NCBI GenBank assembly: GCA_033558025.1
Contig: JAUCEF010000005.1
Location: 372,001 to 436,000 of the forward strand
Origin: Phytophthora sp. 'mugwort'
Taxonomy: Eukaryota; Oomycota; Peronosporomycetes; Peronosporales; Peronosporaceae
Direction: 5' to 3'
DNA: 64,000 nt
Shown: positions 35,405 to 46,969 of the stretch, in pieces
Numbering within the stretch: the stretch's first letter is position 1
Layout: each line of letters starts with the position of its first letter
The notes under the pieces: model-generated
The model's input: the letters and a program-made list of their open reading frames with translations, nothing else
Told to the model about the DNA's origin: nothing
Database searches by the model: none
Made by a program: the position numbers and the translations under genes

Positions 35405-36110
35405 AAGCTAATTGACGTCCTGGAAGTGGAAATGACAGATACTGACCATGTTCTTTGTTAGGTAAATAATAAATAATTTGTTCGCAATACAATGGATATG
35501 TTGCTGATTTTGTACAAAAAAACCTGTATTAAACGCAGCCACCCCACGAAAGAAGTAATGACCCTTTTCCTACAGACACGCAATGTGAACTGCACAGAGG
35601 CGGGCTTGAACTCACGCCAATCGATTGGGCCGGTCAAGCCCAACTGACTAACATATATTCTAGGACCCAGATGGTAAAGCGTAACGCTTAAAATTACTGT
35701 AATACCTGCAATATGTTACTGCAAGTTTTTGTTTACTACAGTAATTATTACTTAAATGATGCAAGGGATAAATACAATACACCATTGTATTTTTCCACCT
35801 CTGGTCTGAACACCTTCGCGTCACACACATATCCTAGTGACCGATACGCGATGACACATCACAGATTCTCACGGTCACTAGTAAATGTGATGCAAAGATG
35901 CGTTGAATGATTTTGAGGATGCTATTCGTCGCCTTGAGTATTGGACCAGTCGACCGCGACACTCACACCAACGCCGACGACGCTGACGCCGCGACGACGC
36001 AGCCGCCGTGGTGGCAACGTGTACTGCCACCTATTAGCCAAAAACATCCTATTGAATCTTAAACTGCATACCGTGACCAACAGGCGGCCTTCATAATCGC
36101 ACAACAGCAA
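35405..36110. other. Spacer with no confident gene
   Basis: AT-rich sequence with repeated TTACTG words lies at 35,690 to 35,760, and a GC-rich stretch with CGACGACGC-type repeats at 35,975 to 36,010. The block at about 35,942 shared with 4,235 lies here. No gene recognised. Confidence 0.4.
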
Positions 36111-36114
36111 TGAA

Positions 36115-37560
36115 TTACGAAGAGGCAGCTGTATTTTTATAGTTGGTTTTGAGCGCCTTGTTAAACGCTTTCGTGCCTGTGTCGGCCTCGATGGATTCCC
36201 AGGTCGAAATTACACATCGTCGCTGTACGTTTTTCCTTTGCATTTGTAGCGGTAGCTTTTCGGTCAACCACGAAGCCTCCAGTTTCGCCTTCAAAGGCCC
36301 CATGATGCCTACATCTAATGGTTGGCATACGGACGTAGACGTTTTTGGCAATGGCTGGAGCACTGCCATGAGCTCCTCTGCGACAATTCCTCAGATTCAC
36401 TAGATACATGGCACTCAAAGTTATCAACAAGCAGTAGATATTGCCTTGTGATATGTTGCTGCAGTCGGGAGCGTAAGTAGAACTTTCACACCCGTGCGTC
36501 CATCTAGGCTTAGTCTGGACAGTCTAAACATGGCCTAAAATAGTACAGTCAGCCAGCTATAGTTATCAAAAATGCTCAAAGTAATGTAACGTACCTTCAG
36601 GGTAAGTCGGCAGTTCTTCCCTCTCGATAATGCCGTTTTGATCCCCGCGCACAATAAAGAGTAGGGGGAGCCGGACACCATCACCACGAATAGTGCAAAC
36701 AGCTGTCAATCTGGCAGAATGCTTCTGCTGGGCGGTTACAGCAGACGATTGGCCCATTTCCGATAATATCTTGCCCGCTGGTGCGTCGAAGTAAATTCCA
36801 GTCTCGTCGCAGTTAAATACCTCGCTGGCATTATAACCGCTATAATTGGCCTCAGAAAATAGAGCGAACTCGTCTCGAACAGCTTCAACGTCGTGGTGTT
36901 TTCCTATAGAAAGCAATACAGCACAACAAAATTTGTCAGGTACACATCCGTTCTATAGTAGTAGCTTTATAGTATAATGGTTACCTTCAAACCGTGCGGA
37001 GTACGCTGCACGAAGCCGTGTCGGTATGCCAAACGGCGTAGCAGCCTTAACAAAGATTCGTATGCCGTGAATGTGTCCTTCTTTCCATTGGTGTAGTCCT
37101 TCAGCCACACCGAGTGCTCGTCACGAACGTAGGAAGCCATGATGGCGGCGGTGAGGGTTCGGATCTCACGACGAGTGTCCTTCATGAATGTGATGAGCTC
37201 CACTTTAAATGGGACGATCTCAGGGCGTCCGGGCTCTGGGAAAGCGTCTTCTGGCTGCCTCTGAACGCAAATATGTCCTCCTTTTTCTTCCGCCATCACT
37301 GAGCGTCCACCGCGGAATTTATTGGCACCTTGCAGATTCGCGCTGAATGAGACCTTCTGTTGCTATAAGTGCATGCCGTTTCTGCTTCATGGAGTAATGC
37401 ATTCGACGTTGTGTAGACTGGGAAACCACCTCGTCAACGAGGAGCGCAATGGCAGACTCCTCTGTGCGTTGCAGTGCCGAGTCGGCTGTCGAGGTCTCCG
37501 GGGGTAGCTGCAGCGCCGAGTCGGGCTCCGAGGGGGGCTCGACGGCTGCCCCCATTTTAC
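36115..37560 (-). mobile_element. pogo-like (DDE_1) transposase gene 3, intron-containing
   Basis: A minus-strand start near 37,555 (MGAAVEPPSEPDSALQLPPE) leads to KQKRHALIATEGLIQRESA, a helix-turn-helix segment. The next frame (37,299 to 36,967) has IVPFKVELITFMKDTRREIR and LLRRLAYRHGFVQRTPHGLK. A clean short intron follows, about 36,982 to 36,905, with donor GTAACC and acceptor CTATAG. The catalytic frame (36,916 to 36,566) reads EVFNCDETGIYFDAPAGKIL and RLTAVCTIRGDGVRLPLLFI. Near 36,369 LPKTSTSVCQPLDVGIMGPL gives the C-terminal block of DDE_1 transposases, ending at 36,115. The central Asp region is broken around 36,430 to 36,560. It is less decayed than the other two pogo copies. Confidence 0.8.
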
Positions 37561-37762
37561 GAAGAAACTGGCACAGAATTGCGGCTCTCTGGACGAACAA
37601 AACCAAGCTTTTGGGTGATTTGATTGGTTGATAAAATAGGTATGCACATCGTCTTTTATCACGCACGCCCGTTTTACGTTGACTGGCAGTTAGTTTTGTC
37701 GGCAGTTGCATTTTGTCCATCGGTATAATAAATGATATTCTGCAAGAGCGCAATGAAAACAT

Positions 37763-39480
37763 TGGATTTCAAACCCGACAAGTGCAGGAGACTACTGATT
37801 AGTGCAAAAACGATACTGCCTTGTGAACTACTCTTGGTGCCCAGTGTCTGAAATATTCTCCATATTTTGCACTGGGTCATCTTCTCAGACGTGGGTGGCA
37901 GGACATCTGCGAGGAAAGCTTCAATGACCTCTTCGCGTGCTGCTAACGCGTGCTGCTGATTTTGTAGACGCCGTCCAAAAGCTTCCCAGTCCTTGTGAAG
38001 TTGGTTATTTTCTGCAATTGAAACATGACGACATCAAGATCCAAGCGTGCCGACCGAGTAATCCCCGCCAGGAGCTGCTCAACTGGCTAGTCGGCGGCAT
38101 CAAGCAAGCGCTCAACTCGAGCAGTTGGGGGATACATAACTGTAAGCTCCCCATATTCTCCAACTACAGCACTGCTTTTGTAAGTTTGCCCCTAAATGTC
38201 AAACAAATACCCCTTCACCTAACGAAGCGATTTCTCTGCTTTCCTCAAGCGCGGTGGGTGTGTTTTGGGTAGATGCGTGCCACCTTGAAGTCCTCCAGAA
38301 CGCGCGCGATCGGGATGCCGAGGCCGTACGGAACGAGGTGTCGGTTATAATTAAACTGCTTTACACGAGTCCATGCCACCTCTGTACGTCTTTCAAGAGA
38401 CCAAGTACCATCCTCCTCCATCACAGCCTGCTATTTGACTTTCCCTGCTGAACTTATCCCAAATCTTGTGCAGGATATTGCCGAACGTAGCTCCATTGGC
38501 AGCAAAGTCCTCCAGAACACTGCCAGAGCTGTCGCGCTTGACGACAGTATCCTTGAGAACAAGACGGACAATAAGTTGCAGTCGATGCCGATCGCCAGTC
38601 TGTGGCGAAGCGTCCAGTGATACGCGTGGCAAGCGGTGTGCTGAAGGTGGTGATACCTGAGATGGCGTACGCACGCGCAAAGGGTACGGCGATACTCGCG
38701 TGCATGAACACGACGCTGATAGAGGCGTCCTTCGGGTGGGAGCTCGACGCAGCTCGGTCAGAGGTGATTTCGTGGAGCTCGAGTCTTCGTTTTGGTGGCT
38801 TCTCGTCACATTGGCTGGCCATGTTGGCTGCGGCGATCTGGTGTATCTGCTCTCAAGTTGCCGCAGCACTCGTTTGTGTTGTGTGCTATACATATTGTAT
38901 CTCGAAATAGAATATTTTACAGGTCGATCAATTCGGCAGAGGTTGATTCGAAGACCCGTCTAAGCAAATTTCATGTAGAAAGTACAATGCTCACGGTCAC
39001 CAAAAATATTGCCACAATCTGAGAAACGGATGTCACGGGCTTAATCACATCGCCATGCTGCGGCTCTGTCGAAACCCGTGACGGCTCACAGGGCTCGCCT
39101 ATGACAGAGCCATAAGCCCGCTATGGCTCGCCAGCTTTGCCTCGTTTGACAGATATGTAATACTTGGTCCTGGGTTTTACGCGTACACGGGTAGGCATTG
39201 TTTCGGCTTGCCCACGACTTGTGTTTCACACTAGGTTTTTTGTACGCTGAGAAACTAAGTATGGATTCACGGACTTAGGTCTCTACATACATACGTAAGT
39301 GACACAAGATTAGTGCATCTCCAGCTGCGTCAAATACATTTTCGTCAGAAGTAGGGGTCACTTTGAAAACCCCATCGTATTTGCATTTATCTAAAGCACA
39401 GCACGTAAACGTCACTATCTACACCCAATGAATCTCCATGACTGCTTTACATCGCACCGACGTCCAGTGAAAGGAAGCTG
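37763..39480. other. Stretch with weak transposase-like traces only
   Basis: On the minus strand LVLKDTVVKRDSSGSVLEDF and ILHKIWDKFSRES (38,590 to 38,440) resemble the helix-turn-helix of Tc1-type transposases, and SLGIPIARVLEDFKVARIYP (38,340 to 38,270) could be a second one. A coiled-coil-like piece NQQHALAAREEVIEAFLADV lies at 37,960 to 37,900. Nothing here can be named firmly. From 38,900 to 39,480 I see no gene. Confidence 0.3.
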
Positions 39481-39493
39481 GACTTGAATAGCC

Positions 39494-39998
39494 TCACCCC
39501 GAGCGAAGCTTGCGGTATGCCTGCTGGACAGTATTGCTCATACCGCCAGTCGCGGCTCCGGTGCCCTGCTGGACAGTATTTCCCATACCTCCGGCTCCCG
39601 TGGCCGTGGCCGTCGCGCAAGGGTGACGCCTCTGCACAAGAAATGCAGGCGAACCGAAGAGAGTCGGACGTGATGACCATCTTCCAGTAGTCAAGTGCGG
39701 TTGATGTGGTGGTGTGTTTATCCAAACGGAGGTTACGATTCGGTGAGATTTTGTGGAGTTTCCTTAGCGATTATCCATATATTTGCTGTTCCGTGTTGCG
39801 TCCGTAGAATCAAGCGCCACCTTGCAGCCGAAAGTGTCGTGCTTGCTCCTTCCTTTACAGTGCGCACAACAGCAGCAACATCCGCGCCGTTTAATCCAGC
39901 TCTAAAAAATGTTTGCCGGTCGCCCAGGTACAGCGTGAAAGAGGAATGTTTACGTCCGTATAAACGTTTCAACCGCCACCCATTACTGTAGTCGAAAT
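39494..39998 (-). pseudogene. Glycine-rich gene copy D: internally deleted, cut by a copia element
   Basis: Bases 39,494 to 39,617 (minus) encode the end of a type B glycine-rich protein: ATATATGAGGMGNTVQQGTG and MSNTVQQAYRKLRSG. At about 39,618 this tail is joined directly to sequence that lies upstream of the intact type B gene (AAGGGTGACGCCTCTGCACA, same as about 55,708). A deletion of roughly 640 bp thus removed the start, signal peptide, most of the coding part and the core promoter. The upstream-type sequence runs to 39,998, where the copia LTR begins; the repeat resumes at 44,494 on the other side of the retrotransposon. Confidence 0.85.
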
Positions 39999-40189
39999 TG
40001 TTGATGTTGGGGTCAAATGCCGAAGTGAGTAAATTAGAGTTACCAAATGCTACTCTCTGTTGTCCCCCTAGCCTTCCTTATCCTTCTGAAGTCGCTGCTC
40101 ACCATCCATGGATGTTCAGCCAATAGGAGGAGCGTTCCAGCGGTTCAGCATGACCGTTGCGCGGACCGCTTACCGTAGTGAACCGTGCA
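39999..40189 (-). repeat. copia 3' LTR
   Basis: Runs from TGTTGATGTTGG (39,999) to AACCGTGCA (40,189) on the plus strand, so TG...CA on the minus strand. Partner of 44,302 to 44,493. Confidence 0.88.
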
Positions 40190-40297
40190 ACGGTGACCTT
40201 GTCCTTGATGCCAGTCGCTCCACGCAGGAACTTGAATGTCTTAGTTCCGAAGCCCTTGGTCAGCTTGTCCGCCACTGGATGCCTCGTATCGACGTAG

Positions 40298-40684
40298 TCA
40301 ACCTTGAGCGTTCCACGTTCTCGCGGATGAAGTGGTGGCGTATATCCACATCTTGGTCCGTGCGTGGTATCCTGCATTGCTTGCCAGTGCAATAGCACCT
40401 TGGTTGTCTTCCCAGACAAGCGTTCCTCCCACTTGTTCGCGACCCATGTCATTCAGCATAGCGCGCACCCATAGCACCTCTTGCGTGCAAAGGCTTAGAG
40501 TCATGTACTCGGCTTCCGCAGAGCTGAGAGCAACCGTTCTCTGGTACTTCGACTTGAATACCACTGGAGCGTTCCCAATCATTACCATTACACCAGACAC
40601 GGAACGTCGATCATCAGGGTTACTGTCCCAGTCAGCATCCGTGAACGCTTCGGCAGTAAACGTACCGTAACCTCCTTGGTACAC
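40298..40684 (-). pseudogene. copia RNase H domain
   Basis: AFTDADWDSNPDDRRSVSGV, VALSSAEAEYMTLSLCTQEV and VWEDNQGAIALASNAGYHAR give the three catalytic acid blocks of copia RNase H (D of TDADW, E of AEAEY, D of EDNQGA). It is separated from the RT frame by a frame change. The protein end runs in a third frame into the 3' LTR. Confidence 0.88.
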
Positions 40685-40781
40685 AATGCCGTGCTCACGA
40701 GTCGACTTCAGGTATCATAGAACGCGAATGGCAGCTTCCAGTGCTGCGTTCCTGGGTTCTCGAGGAAGCGTGACAACTGCG

Positions 40782-41944
40782 TCACCACATACGCGATTCC
40801 GGTCGGGTACAAGTCGTGATGAATGCCAGACACCCGATCAAGGAACGGTACGGTCTTGACCTCATTTCAGCACGTTCCTCCTCCGTAGTAGGTGACAGCA
40901 AATTCGATAGCTTCACGTTGGAAGCACATGGGCTCTCAACCATCTTTGCGTTCCGCTGGTTAAATCGTTCCACCACATCATCGATGTACCGAGTTTGCTT
41001 GGTCATGAGCGTTCTGGCGTTCTTGTCATGGTCGATCTCCATGCCCAAGATAAACTTCACCGCGCCGAACTCCTTCATCTTGAAGGCGTTCTTGAGTGCC
41101 TCCTTGACTTCACAAATCTCATCGCTCGTCTTCGCAGCAATGATCATGTCGTCCACGTACAAGAACACGTACACGAAACCGTTCCGGGTACGCTTCACAT
41201 AGACGCACTCGTCCGCATCACAGCTCTTAAACCGTTCTTGAAAGACACACGGGGAATTGTCTTGTTCCTAGCACCTGCTGCGTGCTTCAAACCGTAGATA
41301 GTCTTCTCCAGCTTGCACAGCATGCCCTTAGCGTTCTTCACACCAAATGGAATGTCCATTTAGACCAGTTCCCAAGCCACTGTTTAGGAACGCTCTATCC
41401 GCGTCCAGCCGCTCCATCACGTAGCCGTATGCCGAACACACGGCTAGTACCATTCAAATCGAGTTCATGTTTGTCACCGGCGCGTAGGTTTCAAAGAAGC
41501 CTATTCCAAACTTCTGCTTAAACCCTTGAGCTACAAGCCGAGCTTGTATCGGATTACTCGACCGTTCTCGCCACGCTTCTTGGCAAACACCCACCGGCAC
41601 CCTATCGGACGGGTGGCCGTTCCACGTGGAACGGGGGTCCAATTATGGTTCTGGGAGTGCGCGAAATTCTCTGCGTCCATCGCCTGACGCCATTCAGCTG
41701 CTTCATCACTAGCAACAGCTTCTGCATATGTGTTTGGCGTGTCTGGAATGCCGTCAATACTCGCAGCATATGCCAATACTGCCTCAACAAGCAAGCCTTC
41801 TTCCTCAATACTGGCACGCTTCGGCGATGGAGGTCCATCACTCCATTCAGACTGCTGTTCTTCATCAGCGTCCCAACCGTCCTCTAGTAAAAACACTGGC
41901 TCCCTGGAACGTCTCGACCGTTTCGCCTTGGGGTGAAACACCAA
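40782..41944 (-). pseudogene. copia reverse transcriptase (two frames)
   Basis: The first frame (41,944 to 41,531) has AEWRQAMDAENFAHSQNHNW and GCRWVFAKKRGENGRVIRYK, the opening block of copia RT. A frame change and a short damaged section follow (about 41,200 to 41,530). The second frame (41,198 to 40,782) contains FLYVDDMIIAAKTSDEI, the YVDD catalytic site, then KEFGAVKFILGMEIDHDKN and RPYRSLIGCLAFITTCTRPE. Confidence 0.88.
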
Positions 41945-42001
41945 GCGAGCTTCATGAAACGCTTGGGGCGGTGGATGAAACTCGGTCAGTTCCTGTCCAG
42001 T

Positions 42002-42520
42002 TTAAGTCGGTTCTGGTGGAGGTAATTGGGGTTGGCTAACCTCATGCTCTGGTTCCACATCGTCCATCTCGACATCCAGAACAGGTTTCTCGGCAGCTTC
42101 CACGGGTTCGTCCATAACCGGCACGCATTCCACTGGTGGGGGAACATTTCCGTCATCACGTTCCGTAGTCACATGGATGAACATTCGAAGTTGCGGCGAC
42201 TGTGTGTCATATATACCGCCCACCTCACGCTTGTCCAGCTTGACCGATCGTGACCTTGATTTTGGAAGCGTCCAAGTCAATAAACGGTATCCTTTGATGT
42301 TCTCAGCGTACCCGAGGAACATACACCGGAAACGCTTTGACTCGAGCTTCGTTCTCTTCACATCATCAATGTGAGCGTACCCTTGCGAACCTAAACCGCT
42401 TAAGTGGTCCATACGGGGCTTCACGTTGAAACCCAACTCGTATGGCGTCACGTCCGCGTGTGCCGTGTTGGTGCAACGGTTGATAGGTACACTGCTGTGC
42501 TGACAGCTTCTGCCCATCAC
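42002..42520 (-). pseudogene. copia integrase C-terminal part
   Basis: This 172-codon frame reads CTNTAHADVTPYELGFNVKP, GSQGYAHIDDVKRTKLESKR and FRCMFLGYAENIKGYRLL, the GKP-like and chromodomain-free C-terminal part of copia integrases. A Pro- and Glu-rich linker (VPVMDEPVEAAEKPVLDVEM) follows before the reverse transcriptase. The catalytic DDE core lies upstream at about 42,530 to 42,760, where the frame is broken. Confidence 0.8.
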
Positions 42521-42757
42521 TCCTTCGACACACCCTTATAGTGTAGCATACTCCGTGCCTTCTCCATGACCGTAAGATTCATGCGTTCCGCCACCCATTC
42601 TGCTGAGGGCTGTATGGAACGGTTCGTTGGTGCATGGTATCGTTCCGGCGGCACATCTCAGCTACCGTCTTGTTCACGTACTCCGTTCCATTGTCGTTCT
42701 CCCCATCGATTTTCATAGAACACTTGGAACTCCTTGAGCTTGCCGGCCACCTCGCAC

Positions 42758-43813
42758 TTATTCTTCATGAAGTACGCCACTACATACCGTGAGTAGTCGT
42801 CCACGAGTGTCAGCACATACTTGGCACCCCCCTTTTAGTGCATTTTCATAGGGCCCATCACATCCGTGTGTACTAGTTCCAAAACATGTGATGGCTTCGT
42901 CAGCGTTCTTGGCGGGAACAACGCTACGGTCTGCTTGCCCTTCATCCACAGCCTCCGCACAGCGTCTCGATACCTCCTCCATCGCGGCATGCCGTTCGTG
43001 GAACGCTGTGTCTTGGTCAGTGCGTCCTTGATTGGGTGTCCCATGCGAGCTACCATAGCTCGCACTCATTGTCTGCCCCCGAGTCTGCACAAACTGTGTT
43101 TCCTCTCGTTGATAGCCGAGCAAGAATGCTTTGCCCACCTTCTTCTCCATAGCAATTGCGCTGCTGTCACCCCAGATGACACACGAGGAACGCTCGTTCT
43201 CTACACTCAATCCACCTTCCGCAAGTCGCCCAACTGACAGCAAGCGCCTGTCAAGTCCTGGGATGTACAAGACGTCCATCATCTTGATGCGTCTGTTGTC
43301 CAGCCCAGTCAACTTCACAATTCCTCTTCCATGAATGCGTAACTTCTTGCCATCCGCAATAGTCACCTCGACGCCAACGTCCAAGGTCTCGTAGTTGAAA
43401 ACAGGTCGGAACGGTGCGGAGTGTGCGACGTAGCACCACTGTCGATCAGTCAGCCGTTCAGGCGTTCTCGCCCACGGCAAATACAGCATCATTCCGCTGT
43501 CGCCTCTCTGGCTCGGACAGTCCCGCTTCATATGACCGATTTGGTCACACCCGAAGCACCTGCCCTTGAAACCACCACCGATCTTCCGTGGAACGTTCCC
43601 CTTGCGACCGTTCCCTCGGCCGCCTTTGAACCTTCCGGTGTTCCCGTTGGCTCGGAACGCTTTCTCCATGGTAGTGTCCTTCTTCTCCAACCGCTCCAAC
43701 GCCAACGCTTTGATCAGCTTCTCCTCCACCTCAATCAGCGACACATCCTTAGTGTTCACCACGATGGATGAAATCAGCTCGTACTCCGATGTAAGACTGC
43801 TCAGCAGTACCAC
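42758..43813 (-). pseudogene. copia gag-pol: zinc knuckle, damaged protease, integrase start
   Basis: In a 351-codon frame the gag end (SEYELISSIVVNTKDVSLIE) is followed by a CCHC knuckle, CFGCDQIGHMKRDC (about 43,560). Next comes the protease region, RQWCYVAHSAPFRP, VEVTIADGKKLRIHGRG and MMDVLYIPGLDRRLLSVGRL. The expected D-S-G-A active site is missing: the text passes from WCY straight to VAHSAPF, so a small deletion has removed it. VWGDSS-like and SYGSSHGTPNQGR stretches lead to the integrase zinc region, then a frame change. The protein cannot be processed normally. Confidence 0.8.
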
Positions 43814-43849
43814 AAGCTGCCGTGCCTCATCGACAGGCTCTCCCAGCGT

Positions 43850-44233
43850 CTACAACCCAACGACCACCTCGTCGAAAGCGTCCAGGTGCTTGGCCATCAT
43901 CGTTCCATTCTCAGTCTTGAACTCATGTAGACGCCGTGTCATGGTGACACGGTTCTGGAGCGTGGAACGGTTGTAGAAGTCCCGCAGCGTTCTGCATGGC
44001 ACGCGTTGCAGACCGTATCTTGGTCTGGTGCTATAGTTCCACTCCTTGAACGATGATCCCGAGCGCCTTCGCCCGTCACTAACGAGCCACGCCTCGGTGA
44101 TCTCATTCTCGGGCTTCACGACCTCAACACGCGCCAGCAGCCCCTTCCGGGCCAAGGCCATGCGCATGTTGTACTCCCAGTGGAAGTGTAGTTCCCACTC
44201 CCCAGGAGAACTTCGGCGCGTCTTCGTGGTCAT
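43850..44233 (-). pseudogene. copia gag fragment
   Basis: This 127-codon frame begins MTTKTRRSSPGEWELHFHWE and contains WNYSTRPRYGLQRVPCRTLR, DFYNRSTLQNRVTMTRRLHE and MAKHLDAFDEVVVGL, the layout of copia gag (UBN2-type). A stop at 43,850 separates it from the following frame, whose translation (LGEPVDEARQLVVLLSSLTS) clearly continues the same protein. The stop is a single in-frame change, so the original gag-pol read through here. Confidence 0.8.
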
Positions 44234-44301
44234 GTCTTGAGCGTTCCGGTCGGTAGCGCTCCAGTCGGGACGTTGCGGCTATTAACCTGTAGGGTCGATG
44301 T

Positions 44302-44493
44302 TGTTGATGTTGGAGGCAAATGCCGAACTGAGTAGATTAAAGTTACCTAAAGCTACTCTCTGTTGTCCCCCTAGTCTTTCTTGTCCTTCTGAAGTCGCTG
44401 CTCACCATCAATGGCTGTTCCGCTAATTGGAGGAGCGTTCCAGCGGTTCAGCATGGACCGTTGCGCGGACCGCTTACCGTAGTGAACCGTGCA
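44302..44493 (-). repeat. copia 5' LTR
   Basis: Same boundaries as the 3' LTR. It keeps the block GGAGGAGCGTTCCAGCGGTT. The base G at CATGGACC is lacking in the other LTR. Confidence 0.88.
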
Positions 44494-44604
44494 AGATTAC
44501 AACAATAATACTGCGTTTTTATGGAGGAACTACTGTAGAAGTTATTCGCCCTGCAGCCAACCGAAAGCTTTTGCCCTGTTAAAGTAGCTAATCCTTATCG
44601 TATC

Positions 44605-44690
44605 CGTATAACCAACCGTCGAACGATGAAGTGATATCCAATCGCTCGAATCGTATAACCAACCATCATACAATGAAGTGACATCCAATC
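44605..44690. repeat. 47 bp tandem duplication beside copy D
   Basis: CGTATAACCAACC and ATGAAGTGA-ATCCAATC recur at 44,605 to 44,643 and 44,652 to 44,690 with about five differences. It follows the 'AAAGTAGCTAATCCTTATCG' word that marks the glycine-rich gene repeat (also near 47,425, 48,500, 52,190 and 56,165). Confidence 0.75.
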
Positions 44691-45101
44691 TTTCAGAGGC
44701 CGCCAACAGTTGGTTTGGGAACGATGTGCGGTCATCATTGCCCATGGAGGCGTTTGAGCAATACATGATCAAAATGGTCGAGGTTTTTAGCTGCCCGTAG
44801 ACAAGAAGCCAGTCGAGGCGAAATCTGCGCACAACTCGAGTCTCAAAGTCACAACTGAAGATCCGGTCGAGATGCTGGCGAGTGTACATGAAGAAGCTGA
44901 CAGGCTTAATGTTAATGTATAATAGAATGGTAATATTTTTGTCCCCATCCGTAGGATGAGTAGGATTGCGCGCGTACGGTAGCCTCAACATTAAAAATAA
45001 ATGACGATCAAGATAGCCACGGACGCGCACACTGTAACGGATAGCATGAAAATCTAGACAGCGACAAGTCTGGCCTTTATTTCTTCGTCGAATTTGACCA
45101 A

Positions 45102-46945
45102 GTGAAGATGCCGACGATGCACGTCGGAAATCGAGTATGGGGAATAAGAAAGCGGCACGACGGAAAGAGAGATATCATTCTTCAAGTCATGAAAATCACC
45201 CGGCAGCACACGTATGAGGTGCGGTGGTCTACACGGGTAGTGGATATAGTTGCAGCTCGTTCAATTCGCGTAGAACCAGATTCAGCGTGCCCTACAATCG
45301 AAGACACTGGTCAAGCTAGTGGGGATTCCTCCTTTGTGGGACTAGTAAACACCCCGGGACGGTTCTACAAGCCAGTTAGGAGTCTGAGTCTTCGTCTAGT
45401 GATAGCGAAGGGAGCGATGAAGACGATGAAAATATTGACTCCTCTTCCGAGGTCGATGATGATGGTGTTGCTATTGCTCATGGCCGACGCTGGTACCGTG
45501 TAATTCAGTTTTGATTGACCAGGCATCCCTTTTTGTATCACCCGATTCTTGTGGCCTCCTTATTTATAGCTCGGTAATCACTGAAACATTTCCACTTGAT
45601 GTACACTGTTAATAAAACTATCCGTCTGACAAACAACAACCTGACTTCGAATTCATTTCGCTGGATTGGGCAGTTCGATTTTTCTCGCTGATTGGGAATT
45701 CGCTTGGCGATGACAGTGGAGCCTCGTCGTGGAACATCACGTGTTTATAGGCAAACTGATACAAAAAAAACAAGGCTGTGTGAACACATCTGGCAACTAC
45801 GGAGACAGGTTTCAAATGAGTCGTCATTGCTTTGAGCAATTGATGTACCTACTGCGTTTGTTGACCGTGATGATCCTTGGAAACTATCCGACCGTCGGTG
45901 ACTGGATTCAACGAGCAAAGACGAAAACATATTTCTCCTGGAAGTATGATTGTTGTTGATGAATGCATGAGTGTGTGGAAATGCCGGGTAAGCCAATACA
46001 CACGTGAAGGTTTACCTCATAAGTCAAAATTGTTCGTAAGCCAGAAGGCAAAGGAACCGAATTGAAGTCGCTCGCAGATGATGTTACTGGCGTCCTGATC
46101 GGACTTGAGCTTGTTGAAGGCGTCGCACGCCAGCGTCAAAAGAAGTACTTTAGTGAATTTGGCGAAGGTAGGGCAGTTGTGTTACGTCTCGTGGAGCACT
46201 ACAAGGGGTCCGGTTGTACGGTAGTGGCCAAGAGTGCATTCACCTCAGTGAAAAAGATCGTTCAACTAGAAAAAGCTGCTGGGTCTGTTTTTATGGGCAT
46301 TGTGAAAACGGCAACAGTGCAATATCCAAAAGCACATTCTAAGAAGTGGGTAGACACTCAACCGCCACGAGCTCGTTCAATATGCTGCAACGTTTTTGTA
46401 CTCTGGAAAACCAATGTACGCACTTTTGCTGGGCCGATAGCAATCACAAGATGCTAATACCGAATCGTGGTACTTCTCTAAACGATATTGACAGTGTGCG
46501 CGTTCGTCACCGTACTGTAGTGCGCACGGTAAACTTGAAACTCAGCGCTATGATAAACGAATTCTGCGGTCTCAAATGGTGGAGCTGTTTTAGCAGGTTT
46601 TCGTCAATCAACGTTCATGATCACCTCCGACAGGGATCACTAGCACTCGAGCGACAGTGGATCACGCAAACCTGGATGCATCGAATATTCGCAACCATTT
46701 TAGGGATTGTAGTCGCGGATGCTTACCAGGCATACCGTTATGAAGCTACCGCACGTATCCTACTTAAAAGCACCGTGCTGGATTTCAATGACTTCGTGTC
46801 ACAGTTATCCCATCAACTCGTTTTCAATGAATTCGTGATGAAGCGATCACTGCGGTCAACCAACGGCGAGGATGGCGTTGAAGAGGTACGGCATGCAATG
46901 TGCTATGTTTTCCCGCTAATGCGTTCGTATTGCTCTGTTCGTTAG
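45102..46945 (+). mobile_element. piggyBac-type transposase remnant
   Basis: The N-terminal part (45,102 to 45,503) ends in an acidic serine-rich segment in a shifted frame. From 45,729: SRHCFEQLMYLLRLLT, YPTVGDWIQRAKTKTYFSWK (45,885 to 45,945). Then, in another frame, DECMSVWKCRVSQYTREGLP and HKSKLFVSQKAKEPN. At 46,062 to 46,330 KSLADDVTGVLIGLELVEGV, VLRLVEHYKGSGCTVVAKSA and FTSVKKIVQLEKAAGSVFMG follow, and at 46,346 to 46,945 NVHDHLRQGSLALERQWIT, HRIFATILGIVVADAYQAYR and DFNDFVSQLSHQLV. These are the DDE_Tnp_1_7 blocks of piggyBac transposases. The family inserts at TTAA; the ends were not found. At least four frame changes. Confidence 0.85.
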
Positions 46946-46969
46946 CCAACACACACTCTAAAACCGTTT

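Larger units (their letters stand above)
39999..44493 (-). mobile_element. Ty1/copia LTR retrotransposon, full length but inactive
   Basis: Two direct repeats of 191 to 192 bp bound the element; each reads TG to CA on the minus strand (TGCACGGTTC to ACATCAACA). Between them, minus strand, come gag, zinc knuckle, degenerate protease, integrase, reverse transcriptase and RNase H, the copia order. The LTRs differ at about 15 positions plus an indel, that is about 92 percent identical, so the insertion is not recent. No clear 5 bp target duplication is seen (GAAAT against AGATT). It sits inside glycine-rich copy D. Stops at several joints (43,850, 42,758, 42,002 and elsewhere) show it cannot make a full polyprotein. 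Confidence 0.92.

Noticed and set aside
38393..38893. A 166-codon minus frame as a gene
   Set aside because: Only a short part looks like a helix-turn-helix; the rest has Ser/Pro/Arg text typical of noncoding frames.
42002..44233. Reading the copia gag-pol as active
   Set aside because: In-frame stop at 43,850, missing protease site and several frame changes.
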